From positions 744,001 to 808,000 of the forward strand of contig NZ_CBDDJA010000001.1 of the NCBI RefSeq assembly GCF_965229315.1: DNA of 64,000 nucleotides, given 5' to 3'. The notes below the pieces were generated by a model. That model saw only the letters and a list, made by a program, of their open reading frames with translations. It was not told the origin of the DNA and did not search any database. A program made the translations under genes and the position numbers. Each line of letters opens with the position of its first letter. Positions within the stretch are counted from its first letter, which is position 1. The stretch is from Pelomonas sp965229315. Lineage in GTDB: Bacteria > Pseudomonadota > Gammaproteobacteria > Burkholderiales > Burkholderiaceae_C. Positions 10,520 through 18,773 of the stretch are shown in pieces.

Positions 10520-11289
10520 GCCTTGGCTCCGGCGCGGATGGCCAGCAGCGCGGTCACGCGCGTCAGCACCTCGGGGCTCCAGCCCATGCCGAGGTGGCTG
10601 GCCTGCACCTCGATGTCGCGCGCCAGCGGCCAGCGCGCGGTGTGCATGCAGGCCTGCCACGACACGACGCCGTCGCGGCGGCTGTACAGCGAGATGGTGG
10701 GCACCGGCGGCGGCTCGGCCAAGCGGTCGCGCAGCGCGTGATGCTCCTGCGCGTGGCGGCCGTTGAGCAGGCGGAACAGCCAGCCGACGTGGGTGTCGTC
10801 CGGCCCGCCACTGAACGGCGTGCCGATGGTGATGACGTGGGGCACGCGCTCCGGCAGGCGCTTGGCCAGCTCGCGTGCGTAGAAGCCACCCAGGCTCCAG
10901 CCGACGAGGCTGGCCTGATCGGCCGGTGCGATGCGCTGGTGCACGGCCTCGGCCAGCTGGTCCAGCCATGCATCCACGTCGCCCTGCGGGCCGCGGTTCA
11001 CGCCCTGGCCCCAGTCCAGCGCGCGAAAACCCGCGCGCTCCAGGTGGCGGCGCAGCGGCCACAGCGACACGCTGTCGGTGCCCAGCCCCGGGAACAGCAT
11101 CACCGTGCGGCCCTGGCCCACCTGGGCGGGCTTCTTGCGCCACAGGTTCAGCGCTTGCAGCGCCTCCAGCGTGGCGCGCACGGGCTCGGATGCCAGCAGC
11201 GACAGCGGCGGCCGCCGATGGGGGGTGATGGCGGCGGCACCGGGCACCAGGGCGGCCTTGGCGTTCAGGGGCAGCGAAGAGGATGTCAT
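10516..11289 (-). CDS. Alpha/beta hydrolase
   Basis: The 257-residue protein has the alpha/beta hydrolase pattern: oxyanion region VMLFPGLGTDS, nucleophile elbow GWSLGG (Ser), Asp in SRRDGVVSW and His in ASHLGMGW. The start at 11289 (MTSSSLP) is chosen because the frame further upstream to 11463 is Arg/Cys-rich and looks non-coding. Its stop overlaps the recQ start by four bases. Many such proteins are esterases or lipases of unknown substrate. The text THVITIGTPFSGG-like stretch (VITIGTPFSGG) is similar to lipase/PGAP1-type hydrolases. No signal peptide is seen, so it is probably cytoplasmic. Confidence 0.82.
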   Translation of the reverse strand: MTSSSLPLNAKAALVPGAAAITPHRRPPLSLLASEPVRATLEALQALNLWRKKPAQVGQGRTVMLFPGLGTDSVSLWPLRRHLERAGFRALDWGQGVNRGPQGDVDAWLDQLAEAVHQRIAPADQASLVGWSLGGFYARELAKRLPERVPHVITIGTPFSGGPDDTHVGWLFRLLNGRHAQEHHALRDRLAEPPPVPTISLYSRRDGVVSWQACMHTARWPLARDIEVQASHLGMGWSPEVLTRVTALLAIRAGAKA

Positions 11290-11474
11290 GGCAGTCACGG
11301 CAGCGCCGCATTGCTTGTCGGTGCCGCCATGCTCCGGTGCGGTCCCGCGGCCCGATGCCAGCAAGCAGCGACAGCGGCTGTAGGACGATTGCCGGGGCCG
11401 CAGAATCGCCCGGCTGTAGCGCGGCGCTTTCCTACACGCAGGGCGGCGCACACCTCGCAACATCGCCTCCCATC

Positions 11475-11870
11475 ATGAATGCCGCCCTCAAGCCCTATCT
11501 CGCCGCGCTGATCGTCATGGGCGTCCTCGACGCGCTCTGGCTCGGCGTGCTGGCCAAGGACTTCTACCGCCAGGAGATGGGCGAGCAGATGGTGGCGCAG
11601 ATCCGCTGGCTGCCGGCGCTGCTGTTCTACCTGGCCTACCCGGCCGCGCTGGTGGCGCTGGCGCTGTACCCGGCCGGCCAGCCGCTGGGCACACAGATCG
11701 CGCGCGCGGCGCTGGTCGGCCTGGTGGCCTATGGCGTGTACGACCTCACCAACCTCTCCACGCTGCGCCACTGGCCGGTGCGCCTGGCGCTGGTGGACAC
11801 CGCCTGGGGCACGTTCGCCAGCGCGGTCACCGGCGCGGCGGCGGCCTGGGTGGCGCAGCGCTTCGCCTGA
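11475..11870 (+). CDS. DUF2177 family membrane protein
   Basis: The 131-residue integral membrane protein has four predicted helices: about residues 8-25, 44-66, 78-95 and 106-126. It carries the DUF2177 hallmarks VLDALWLGVLAKDFYRQEMG near the N-terminus and AYGVYDLTNLSTL in the third helix. Function of the family is unknown. It is divergent from the hydrolase-recQ pair, with 185 bp between the starts. Confidence 0.8.
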   Translation: MNAALKPYLAALIVMGVLDALWLGVLAKDFYRQEMGEQMVAQIRWLPALLFYLAYPAALVALALYPAGQPLGTQIARAALVGLVAYGVYDLTNLSTLRHWPVRLALVDTAWGTFASAVTGAAAAWVAQRFA

Positions 11871-11933
11871 CGGTGCCGGCAGCATCCCGGTGTGCGGGAT
11901 GGATTCGCGGCGCCGGGGCGTGACAATCCACGC

Positions 11934-12167
11934 ATGGCCAAAGCAGCACCCCGACTCAGCCCCGAAGAAATCAAGCGCGTCATCGCCACGGCGTGGGACG
12001 ACAAACCGCCCTACCGCCGCGTGCTCATCGAGCATGGCATCGGTCATGGCGAGCTGGTGGCCTTGCTCAAGCGCGAGCTGACGCCGCCGGCCTACAAGCT
12101 GTGGGCCGCGCGCAGCAAGACGGCCAAGGGCCCGGTCTCCAAGGCGACGTGGCCACACGGGCGCTGA
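11934..12167 (+). CDS. Small DUF2805/TIGR03643-like protein
   Basis: This 77-residue basic protein has the pattern LSPEEIKRVIATAWDD, HGIGHGELVALLKREL and PPAYKLWAAR, which matches the small TIGR03643 family of unknown function (helix-rich, with a possible helix-turn-helix). The ATG at 11934 is preferred to an upstream in-frame start at 11892. Its 3' end overlaps the start of the epimerase gene by 19 bp, suggesting co-translation. Confidence 0.7.
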   Translation: MAKAAPRLSPEEIKRVIATAWDDKPPYRRVLIEHGIGHGELVALLKRELTPPAYKLWAARSKTAKGPVSKATWPHGR

Positions 12168-13438
12168 CGCGCCGCGGCGCGCTGGCGCTGCTCGGCGCGG
12201 CCGGCGCCACGCTGGGCGCGGGTTGCAGCGAGTCCAACGGCCGCGGCGCCAGCCGCATCGACACCGCCTGGCACCGCGCCGACCTCGTCGACAACCTGCT
12301 GCCGCGCTGGCTGGCGCACGCGCCGCTGTCGGCAGGTGGCTTCCAGCTGTCGTTCGACCGCCGCTGGCAGCCGCAACCCCAGCCCGAGCTGGAACTGACG
12401 GGCCAGTCACGCCTCGTGTTCGCCTTTGCGGCGGGGCACGAGATCACGCAGGACGCGCGCCACCTCGACCTCGCGCGCCGCGGGGCGGACTTCCTGCTGG
12501 CGCACTTCCGCGACCCGGTGCATGGCGGCTTCTTCCACACGGTGGCGCCGGATGGCAGCCTGCGGGCCGGCATCAAGCGCGCCTACGGCCACGCGTTCGC
12601 GCTGCTGGCGCTGGCCGAGCTCTACCGCGTGGGGCGCGATGCCCGGCACCGCGAGGCCGCGCTGCACGCCTGGCGCGACATCCAGGCCGGCTTCTTCGAC
12701 GCCGCGGGCGGCCTCGTCAACGAGTGCAACCGCGACTTCCGCCCCTTGCCGGGCGGGCGCACGCAGAACCCCGTCATGCACATGTTCGAGGCGCTGCTGC
12801 TGCTGCACGAAGCCACCGGCGACAAGGCCGCGCTGGCCGGCGCGCGGCAACTGGGCGACTTCGCCGCGTACAAGCTGCTGCAGGGCCAGGCCGAGGCGCA
12901 GGGCGGTGGCGCGCGCATCCCCGAGTGGTACGACGGCGCCTGGCAGCCGCTGCCCACGCGCGAGGCCGGCGGCTACATCGACCTGGGGCATCAGTTCGAA
13001 TGGAGCCACCTGATGACCAGCGGCGTCGCCGTCTCGCCCGTCTACCCGCAGGTTGCCGAGCGCGTGCTGACCTATGCGCTGGCCACCGGCTACGACGAGA
13101 TCGACGGCGGCTGTGGCCAGCGCGCCTTCCCCGACGGCGCCAAGGCCGACCCGAGCAAGGGCTGGTGGCAACAGGCCGAGTGCCTGCATGCGATGCTCGT
13201 CGCTGCGCAGGCCACGGGCCGCAACGACTTGTGGCGGCGCTACGAACAGACGCTGGGCCTCGTCAAGGCCGAGCTCGTGGACGCCGAGCAGGGCGGCTGG
13301 CGCGCCGCCGTGGCCCTGCCCTGCAAGAGCGGCCACTGCCGCGACGAACAGCCCGACCCGTATCACATGACCCGCCTGCACCAGACCGCGCTGCGCCTGG
13401 CGGGCGCACTGCCCGCGGCCCGGCCGGCTGCCGCCTGA
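12149..13438 (+). CDS. AGE-family (N-acylglucosamine 2-epimerase-like) sugar epimerase/isomerase, exported
   Basis: The 429-residue protein is an (alpha/alpha)6-barrel AGE-family enzyme. Motifs include GHEITQDARHLDLARRGADFLL, HGGFFHTVAPDG, KRAYGHAFALLALAELYR, NPVMHMFEALLLLHEATGD, GGYIDLGHQFEWSHL and PDGAKADPSKGWWQQAECL. Family members epimerise N-acetylglucosamine or cellobiose, or isomerise mannose. The GTG start at 12149 gives an N-terminal twin-arginine-like signal (TRRGALALLG) followed by a Cys at about residue 28 (TLGAGC), suggesting export, possibly as a lipoprotein; the lipobox is imperfect. AAGG precedes the GTG. Substrate is not determined. Confidence 0.82.
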   Translation: MATRALTRRGALALLGAAGATLGAGCSESNGRGASRIDTAWHRADLVDNLLPRWLAHAPLSAGGFQLSFDRRWQPQPQPELELTGQSRLVFAFAAGHEITQDARHLDLARRGADFLLAHFRDPVHGGFFHTVAPDGSLRAGIKRAYGHAFALLALAELYRVGRDARHREAALHAWRDIQAGFFDAAGGLVNECNRDFRPLPGGRTQNPVMHMFEALLLLHEATGDKAALAGARQLGDFAAYKLLQGQAEAQGGGARIPEWYDGAWQPLPTREAGGYIDLGHQFEWSHLMTSGVAVSPVYPQVAERVLTYALATGYDEIDGGCGQRAFPDGAKADPSKGWWQQAECLHAMLVAAQATGRNDLWRRYEQTLGLVKAELVDAEQGGWRAAVALPCKSGHCRDEQPDPYHMTRLHQTALRLAGALPAARPAAA

Positions 13439-13496
13439 TGCCCGCCGCGGCCCGCCGATCGGCGACGATGTCGCCTCCCGCTCCAACGAGGCCGCC

Positions 13497-13967
13497 ATGG
13501 ACCCGCCCGCCCACCAACTGACGATGACCGTGCTGATGACGCCGGACACGGCCAACTTCTCCGGCAACGTGCACGGCGGCAACATCCTCAAGCTGCTGGA
13601 CCAGGTGGCCTATGCCTGCGCGAGCCGCTACGCGGGGCGCTACGTCGTCACGCTGTCGGTGGACCGCGTCATCTTCCGCCAGCCCATCCACGTCGGTGAG
13701 CTGGTGACCTTCCTGGCCTGCGTGAACCACACCGGCACCTCGTCCATGGAAGTGGGCATCAAGGTCGTGGCCGAGAACATCCGCACGCAGGTGACGCGGC
13801 ATGTCAACAGCTGCTATTTCACGATGGTGGCCGTGGGTGACGACCACAAGCCCGTGGCCGTGCCGCCGCTGCGGCCGTTCACGCCCGACGAGCAGCGCCG
13901 CCATGCCGCCGCAGTCGCCCGCAAGCGGTCCCGCGACAGCCTGGAGACCCCGCCCGATGCCCCCTGA
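13497..13967 (+). CDS. Acyl-CoA thioesterase, hotdog fold (YciA/BACH type)
   Basis: The 156-residue protein has the hotdog thioesterase signature NVHGGNILKLLDQVAYACASRYAG, with the active-site Asn/Asp region in the first helix, then SVDRVIFRQPIHVGELVTF and EVGIKVVAEN. The enzymes hydrolyse acyl-CoA to free acid and CoA in the cytoplasm. It overlaps the downstream lactonase gene by 11 bp, so the two are probably co-expressed. Confidence 0.87.
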   Translation: MDPPAHQLTMTVLMTPDTANFSGNVHGGNILKLLDQVAYACASRYAGRYVVTLSVDRVIFRQPIHVGELVTFLACVNHTGTSSMEVGIKVVAENIRTQVTRHVNSCYFTMVAVGDDHKPVAVPPLRPFTPDEQRRHAAAVARKRSRDSLETPPDAP

Positions 13968-14871
13968 ACTCCATCTCGCCCTGCCGCAGACCGCCACGCT
14001 CGGCGAAGGGCTGCAATGGCATGCCGCCACCGGCCGCTGGTGGTGGACCGACATCGAGGCCAGCACGGTGTACGCCTGGACGCCCGGCACGCCGGACACG
14101 CTGCGCCTGCGCCTGCCCGAGCGCGTGGGCAGCTTCGTGCACTGCCGCTCGGGCGCGCTGCTGCTGGGCATGGCCAAGCGCCTGGTGCGGCTGAGGCTGG
14201 CCGACCCGCAGGCCTGCGGCGACGTCGCGGTGCTGCCTGACCTGGAGGTCATCCTGCCGGTCGAAGCCCTGCTGCCCACCACGCGCATCAACGACGGCCG
14301 CTGCGACCGCGCCGGCCATTACGTCTTCGGCACGCTGGACGAAGCCCGCCCGCGCCAGGCCATCGGCCGCTTCTACCAGTACTCGGCCACGCACGGCCTG
14401 CGGCCGCTGGCACTGGGCGGCGTGGCCATCGCCAACAGCATCTGCTTCAGCCCCGACGGGCGGCTGATGTACCACTGCGACACGCTGACGCGCCGCATCA
14501 TGGTCTGCGACTACGACGCTGAAACGGCCGGGGTGTCGGCACCCCGCGTGTTCGCGCAGAAGGACGTGCCCGACTGCTGGCCCGACGGCGCCACCATCGA
14601 CGCGCAAGGCTGCCTGTGGAATGCCGAGTGGGGCCATGCCAGCGTGGCCCGCTACGCGCCGGACGGCGTGCTGCTGTCCCGCCACGCGGTGGCGGCGCCG
14701 CACGTCACCTGCCCGGCGCTGGGCGGCCCGGGGGGCGACCAGTTGTTCGTGACGACAGCCCGCGAGGAGATGAGCCACGCGCAGATCGCCGCGCGGCCGC
14801 TGTCGGGCAGCCTGTTCGGCATGACCGTCGACGCGGGGCTGCACCTGCCCGAGGTGCTGTTCAACGATTGA
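13957..14871 (+). CDS. SMP-30/gluconolactonase/LRE family protein
   Basis: The 304-residue protein is a six-bladed beta-propeller of the SMP-30 family. It carries the metal ligands of sugar lactonases: Glu in TLGEGLQW, Asn in TTRINDGRCD, Asn in IANSICFSPDG and Asp in WPDGATID. The family hydrolyses sugar lactones such as glucono-, galactono- or arabinono-lactone. The upstream AGE-type epimerase would fit a sugar role, but no other sugar pathway gene is adjacent. The ATG at 13957 lies inside the end of the thioesterase gene. Confidence 0.87.
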   Translation: MPPELHLALPQTATLGEGLQWHAATGRWWWTDIEASTVYAWTPGTPDTLRLRLPERVGSFVHCRSGALLLGMAKRLVRLRLADPQACGDVAVLPDLEVILPVEALLPTTRINDGRCDRAGHYVFGTLDEARPRQAIGRFYQYSATHGLRPLALGGVAIANSICFSPDGRLMYHCDTLTRRIMVCDYDAETAGVSAPRVFAQKDVPDCWPDGATIDAQGCLWNAEWGHASVARYAPDGVLLSRHAVAAPHVTCPALGGPGGDQLFVTTAREEMSHAQIAARPLSGSLFGMTVDAGLHLPEVLFND

Positions 14872-15040
14872 TCGGCTTGCGCACCCAGGCGGCCATCCAG
14901 TCGGAGCCTGACAGCACGCGGCGCGAGCGCCACATGTCGTCCGGCGGCAGCGCGTCCGGCAGCGGCTTGCGCGGTGTGGCCACGCGGCGGACCGGCTCGG
15001 TCACCTCGGGCGAGAGGTTGAAGTGGTGAAGGCGTCGCAT
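14861..15040 (-). CDS. Small conserved-looking hypothetical protein
   Basis: A 59-residue protein (starts MRRLHHFNLSPEVTEPV, ends WVRKPINR). I do not recognise it. It is likely real because a strong Shine-Dalgarno GAGGAGG sits 5 bases before the ATG at 15040. It is basic, with a Pro/Arg-rich middle and a Trp-rich C-terminal third (DDMWRSRRVL, SDWMAAWV). Its last 11 bases overlap the end of the convergent lactonase gene. No signal peptide or membrane helix. Confidence 0.6.
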   Translation of the reverse strand: MRRLHHFNLSPEVTEPVRRVATPRKPLPDALPPDDMWRSRRVLSGSDWMAAWVRKPINR

Positions 15041-15147
15041 GCGACCTCCTCGTGCATCGGGACAGGGCCACTCTAGGCAGCGGCCTATCAAGCCGGCGTC
15101 CAGCTTCGGGCCGCGTGCGTCAAGAACGCATCAAGGCCGCGCCCGGA

Positions 15148-16545
15148 CTACTTGCCGATGCAGAAACTGCTGAAGATCACGCCCAGCAGCTCGTCCGCCG
15201 AGAACGCGCCGGTGATCTCGCCCAGCGCGTCGTGCGCCAGGCGCAGCTCTTCGGCCAGCAGGTCCAGCGCCGCATCGCGCTGTTCGGCGATGGCGCGGGC
15301 CTGCGCGAGGTGCCCGGCCGTGCGGGCCAGCGCCTGCACATGGCGCTCGCGGGCAATGAACAAGCCCTCGGGCACGGCCTGCCAGCCGGCGGTCTGCAGC
15401 AGGCGCTGGCGCAAGGCCGCCAGGCCGTCGCCGGTCTTCAGGCTCAGCGCGATCTCTGCGGCCGGCGCATCGGCCAGGTCGGCCTTGTTGAACACCTGCA
15501 CGATGCGCGTCGCGTCCACCGCCGTCAGCCGCGCGCGGATGCGCGCGTCCTCGGCCTCGTAGTCCGCCTGGCCCATGCGGCCCAGGTCGTGCAGGAACAG
15601 CACGACATCGGCGTCGCGGATCGCGTCCCACGAGCGCGACACGCCGATGCGTTCCACCTCGTCGGCCGTCGTGTCGCGCAGGCCGGCCGTGTCGGTGATG
15701 TGCAGCGGCACGCCTTCGATCTGGATGGTCTGGCTGACCTTGTCGCGCGTGGTGCCCGGGATGGGCGTGACGATGGCGAGCTCCGCGCCCGCCAGCGCGT
15801 TCAGCAGCGAGCTCTTCCCCACGTTGGGCTGCCCGGCCAGCACCACCTTCAGGCCGTCGCGCAGCAGCGCGCCCTGGCGCGTGCGCGCCTGCACGGCGGC
15901 GAGCTGCGCCGTCAGGCGATCCAGCCGGCCGAAGGCGTCGGCCTTTTCGAGGAAGTCGATCTCTTCCTCGGGGAAGTCCAGCGTCGCCTCCACCAGCATG
16001 CGCAGCTGGATGAGCTGGTCCCGCAGCACGCCCACCTCGTGGCTCAATGCGCCGCCCAGCGCACGACTGGCGCTGCGCGCGGCGGCCTCGGTGCTGGCGT
16101 CGATGAGGTCGGCCACGGCCTCGGCCTGTGCGAGGTCCAGCTTGCCGTTCAGGAAGGCGCGCTGCGTGAACTCGCCGGGCTCGGCCAGACGAACCCGCGC
16201 GCCGGCGTGCCCGGTGCGCTCGCCGAGGGCTTCGCCTGCTTCGATGACGCGCGCGAGCAGCAGCTGCATGACCACGGCGCCGCCGTGGGCCTGCAGCTCC
16301 AGCACATGCTCGCCGGTGTAGGAGTGCGGCGCCGGGAAGTGCAGCGCCAGGCCCTGGTCGATGGTCCCGCCGGCGGCATCGCGAAACGGCAGGTAGGTCG
16401 CCTCGCGCGGCTTGAGCGTGCGGCCACAGACGGCGTCGATGAGCGGTGCCAGGTCTTGCGGTGACGACACGCGCACGATGCCCACCGCGCCGCGGCCCGG
16501 GGCGGTGGCGATGGCGGCGATGGGGTCGGCGTGGCGGGACAGCAT
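15148..16545 (-). CDS. mnmE: tRNA-5-carboxymethylaminomethyl-uridine modification GTPase MnmE
   Basis: The 465-residue GTPase works with MnmG to modify U34 of certain tRNAs. The N-terminal folate-binding domain begins DPIAAIATAPGRGAVGIVRVS; the inserted G domain has GQPNVGKSSLLNAL (G1), PGTTRD (G2), DTAGLRDT (G3) and FNKADLAD (G4). The protein ends in the invariant FCIGK, whose Cys is essential. The start at 16545 (MLSRHAD) is preferred to an upstream in-frame ATG at 16572. It is the last gene of the conserved rpmH-rnpA-yidD-yidC-mnmE order but is separated from yidC by a clear terminator, so it probably has its own promoter. Confidence 0.96.
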   Translation of the reverse strand: MLSRHADPIAAIATAPGRGAVGIVRVSSPQDLAPLIDAVCGRTLKPREATYLPFRDAAGGTIDQGLALHFPAPHSYTGEHVLELQAHGGAVVMQLLLARVIEAGEALGERTGHAGARVRLAEPGEFTQRAFLNGKLDLAQAEAVADLIDASTEAAARSASRALGGALSHEVGVLRDQLIQLRMLVEATLDFPEEEIDFLEKADAFGRLDRLTAQLAAVQARTRQGALLRDGLKVVLAGQPNVGKSSLLNALAGAELAIVTPIPGTTRDKVSQTIQIEGVPLHITDTAGLRDTTADEVERIGVSRSWDAIRDADVVLFLHDLGRMGQADYEAEDARIRARLTAVDATRIVQVFNKADLADAPAAEIALSLKTGDGLAALRQRLLQTAGWQAVPEGLFIARERHVQALARTAGHLAQARAIAEQRDAALDLLAEELRLAHDALGEITGAFSADELLGVIFSSFCIGK

Positions 16546-16572
16546 GGGCGCAATTGTCCGGCCCAAATGCAA

Positions 16573-16596
16573 ACAGCCGCTCGTCGGAGCGGCTGT
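16573..16596 (-). terminator. Hairpin upstream of mnmE
   Basis: A perfect 10-bp stem, ACAGCCGCTC with GAGCGGCTGT around GTCG, lies 28 bases before the mnmE start. On the minus strand it is followed by TTTGCATTTG, so it could be a second terminator after yidC or a 5' leader structure of mnmE. Confidence 0.5.
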
Positions 16597-16702
16597 TCAC
16601 AGGCATTGGCGCGGGGGAGGCCGGGTTCGAAAGCTCTCGTGAGTTCCGTCCGGCCGGTTGTTCTCTGCCCCGCGAAGCGATTGAACTGCGAAGCGCGGTC
16701 GT

Positions 16703-16727
16703 AAAAAAGCCCCCGGCTGCGGGGGCT
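16703..16727 (-). terminator. Rho-independent terminator of yidC operon
   Basis: On the minus strand AGCCCCC and GGGGGCT form a 7-bp stem with a 6-base loop followed by six T residues, 18 bases after the yidC stop. This is a textbook intrinsic terminator. Confidence 0.85.
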
Positions 16728-16744
16728 CTTGCAGGGCGCGTGAA

Positions 16745-18469
16745 TCAGTTCACGCCGAGCCGTTTGTTGATCATCCACTGCTGGGCGATGGACAGGATGT
16801 TGTTCGTCAGCCAGTACAGCACCAGGCCAGCGGGGAAGACGAAGAACATGACGCCGAAGGCCACCGGCATGATCCACATCATCTTCTGCTGCATCGGGTC
16901 CGCGGCCGGCGGGTTGAGCCAGACCTGGAACAGGCTGGACGCCATCATCAGCAGTGGCAGGATGAAGTAGGGGTCGCGCACCGACAGGTCGGTGATCCAC
17001 AGCATCCACGGCGCCTGGCGCATCTCGACGGTGGACAGCAGCACCCAGTACAGCGCCATGAAGATGGGCATCTGCAGGAAGATGGGCAGGCAGCCGCCGA
17101 TGGGGTTGATCTTCTCCTCGCGGTAGATCTTCATCATCTCCTGCTGCATTTCCTGCGGCTTGTCCTTCAGGCGCTCCTTCATGTCGTTGATGCGGGGCGC
17201 CACGGCCTTCATCTTGGCCATGGACTTGTAGGCGCTGGCGTTCAGGCTGTACAGCGCGATCTTCAGCAGCAGCACGAGGGCGACGATGGTCCAGCCCCAG
17301 TTGCCGATGAAGCCGTGCAGCTTGTCCAGCAGCCAGAACAACGGCTCGGCCAGGATGGTCAGCACGCCGTAGTCCTTGACCCGCTCCAGGCCCGGGGCCA
17401 GCTTGGAGAGGTTGTTCTCCTCCTGCGGGCCGGCGAACAGCGTGGCGTTCTGCGTGGTGCTGGCGCCCGGCGCGAGCACGGGCAGCGTGAACACCATGCC
17501 GGTGGCGTAGGTGTCGGCGCGCACGCCGAGCTGGCCGGGCAGCTTGCGCACGAAGAACTCGCGGTTGCCGGGTTCGTTGACGAGCCAGGCGCTGGCGAAG
17601 TAATGCTGCACCATCGAGACCCAGCCGTCGTTGGCCTGCTTCTCGATGTCGACCTTGCCCTTGTCGATGTCCTCGAACTTGAGCGTGTGGAACTTGCTCT
17701 TGTCGTTGTAGACGGCCGGGCCGGTGAAGCTGGGCGTGAAGGCCGCGCCGCCGGTGACGTGGCTGCCGTCGCGCACCAGCTGCAGGTAGACCTGCGGCGT
17801 GACCGGCACGGTGCCGGCGTTGACGATCTCGTGCGTGACGCCCACCGTGTAGGCGCCGCGCTTGAACGTGTAGGTCTTGATCAGCTTGACGCCACCGACC
17901 TCGGCCGACTCCAGGCGCAGCTGCACCTGGTCCTGGCCGGCCTTCAGCTCGCGCTCGCCGGCCACCGCCGTCATCGGCGTGTTGTGGTTGGGCAGCGCGC
18001 CTGAGCCGCCGACCAGGCCGGTCTGCGCCCGGTAGTGCTGGGCTGCGTTGAACAGCACGACGGGTTCGGGTGTGAACTCGGGCTTCTTCTGCAGATGCAC
18101 CATCTGCAGCAGCTGGTCCGTCACCGTCGGGTCCGGCGAGGTCAGGTACTTGGGCAGCTCGGCGCGGACGATGTCGCCACCCAGCGTGTCCACGGTGACG
18201 GTCAGCACGTCGGTGCGGATGGTGATCTTCTCCGACGGGGCGGCTGCGGCGGCCGCCGTGGCCAGCGCCTGGCCTGTGGCGGCGCCGGCCACCGTGGCTG
18301 CGGGCACGCCGCCGCCGGATGCCGGCGTGGCGGGCGGTGCCGACGCCTGCGTCGCCGGCGCGGGGCCGAACAGCGGTGCGCGGCCGTTGTGACGTTGCCA
18401 GCCGTCCCAGAGCAGGACGAGCGACATGGTGAACACCACCCACAGCACGGTGCGGCGAATATCAGTCAT
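16745..18469 (-). CDS. yidC: Membrane protein insertase YidC
   Basis: The 574-residue inner-membrane insertase helps fold and insert membrane proteins, alone or with SecYEG. It starts MTDIRRTVLWVVFTMSLVLLWDGW (first helix), then has an Ala/Pro-rich linker and the large periplasmic beta-sandwich domain. The conserved C-terminal five-helix core includes LHGFIGNWGWTIVALVLLLKI, PIGGCLPIFLQMPIFMALYWVL and FVFPAGLVLYWLTNN. It ends RLGVN. Its start overlaps the yidD stop by 8 bp. Confidence 0.96.
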   Translation of the reverse strand: MTDIRRTVLWVVFTMSLVLLWDGWQRHNGRAPLFGPAPATQASAPPATPASGGGVPAATVAGAATGQALATAAAAAAPSEKITIRTDVLTVTVDTLGGDIVRAELPKYLTSPDPTVTDQLLQMVHLQKKPEFTPEPVVLFNAAQHYRAQTGLVGGSGALPNHNTPMTAVAGERELKAGQDQVQLRLESAEVGGVKLIKTYTFKRGAYTVGVTHEIVNAGTVPVTPQVYLQLVRDGSHVTGGAAFTPSFTGPAVYNDKSKFHTLKFEDIDKGKVDIEKQANDGWVSMVQHYFASAWLVNEPGNREFFVRKLPGQLGVRADTYATGMVFTLPVLAPGASTTQNATLFAGPQEENNLSKLAPGLERVKDYGVLTILAEPLFWLLDKLHGFIGNWGWTIVALVLLLKIALYSLNASAYKSMAKMKAVAPRINDMKERLKDKPQEMQQEMMKIYREEKINPIGGCLPIFLQMPIFMALYWVLLSTVEMRQAPWMLWITDLSVRDPYFILPLLMMASSLFQVWLNPPAADPMQQKMMWIMPVAFGVMFFVFPAGLVLYWLTNNILSIAQQWMINKRLGVN

Positions 18470-18773
18470 GGGAGATCTCGGACGGGGAAGACGCCGCGCA
18501 GCGCGCGACGGACGGGGACAAGAGGCGGGAAAACAGGCGCGGCGGATTGTCAGGCACGGCGTCGTGCCCGCCGTCGCAGAACGGGTGGCAGCGCAGGAGG
18601 CGGTGCACCGTCAGGTAGCTGCCGGCCAGCGCGCCATGCTTTTCCAGCGCGGCCAGCGAGTAGCGCGAACAGGTCGGCTCGAACCGGCAGGCATTGCCCA
18701 GCCACGGGCTGAGCATGAGCCGGTAGCCGCGCACGACGGCCATCAGCACACGGGCAGCCAGGCCCGGCGTCAT
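18462..18773 (-). CDS. yidD: Membrane protein insertion efficiency factor YidD
   Basis: The 103-residue protein has the YidD signature GYRLMLSPWLGNACRFEPTCSRYSLAALEKHGA and LLRCHPFCDGGHD, with conserved Cys and an N-terminal amphipathic helix. It is thought to help YidC-dependent insertion at the inner membrane. The start at 18773 overlaps the rnpA stop in ATGA, and the 3' end overlaps yidC, so rnpA-yidD-yidC is a tightly coupled operon. The C-terminus is Ser-rich and somewhat longer than in E. coli. Confidence 0.95.
   Translation of the reverse strand: MTPGLAARVLMAVVRGYRLMLSPWLGNACRFEPTCSRYSLAALEKHGALAGSYLTVHRLLRCHPFCDGGHDAVPDNPPRLFSRLLSPSVARCAASSPSEISHD

Noticed and set aside
16610..16700. 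tRNA-like TTCGAA motif between yidC and mnmE
   Set aside because: Flanking bases cannot form a T stem or acceptor stem.
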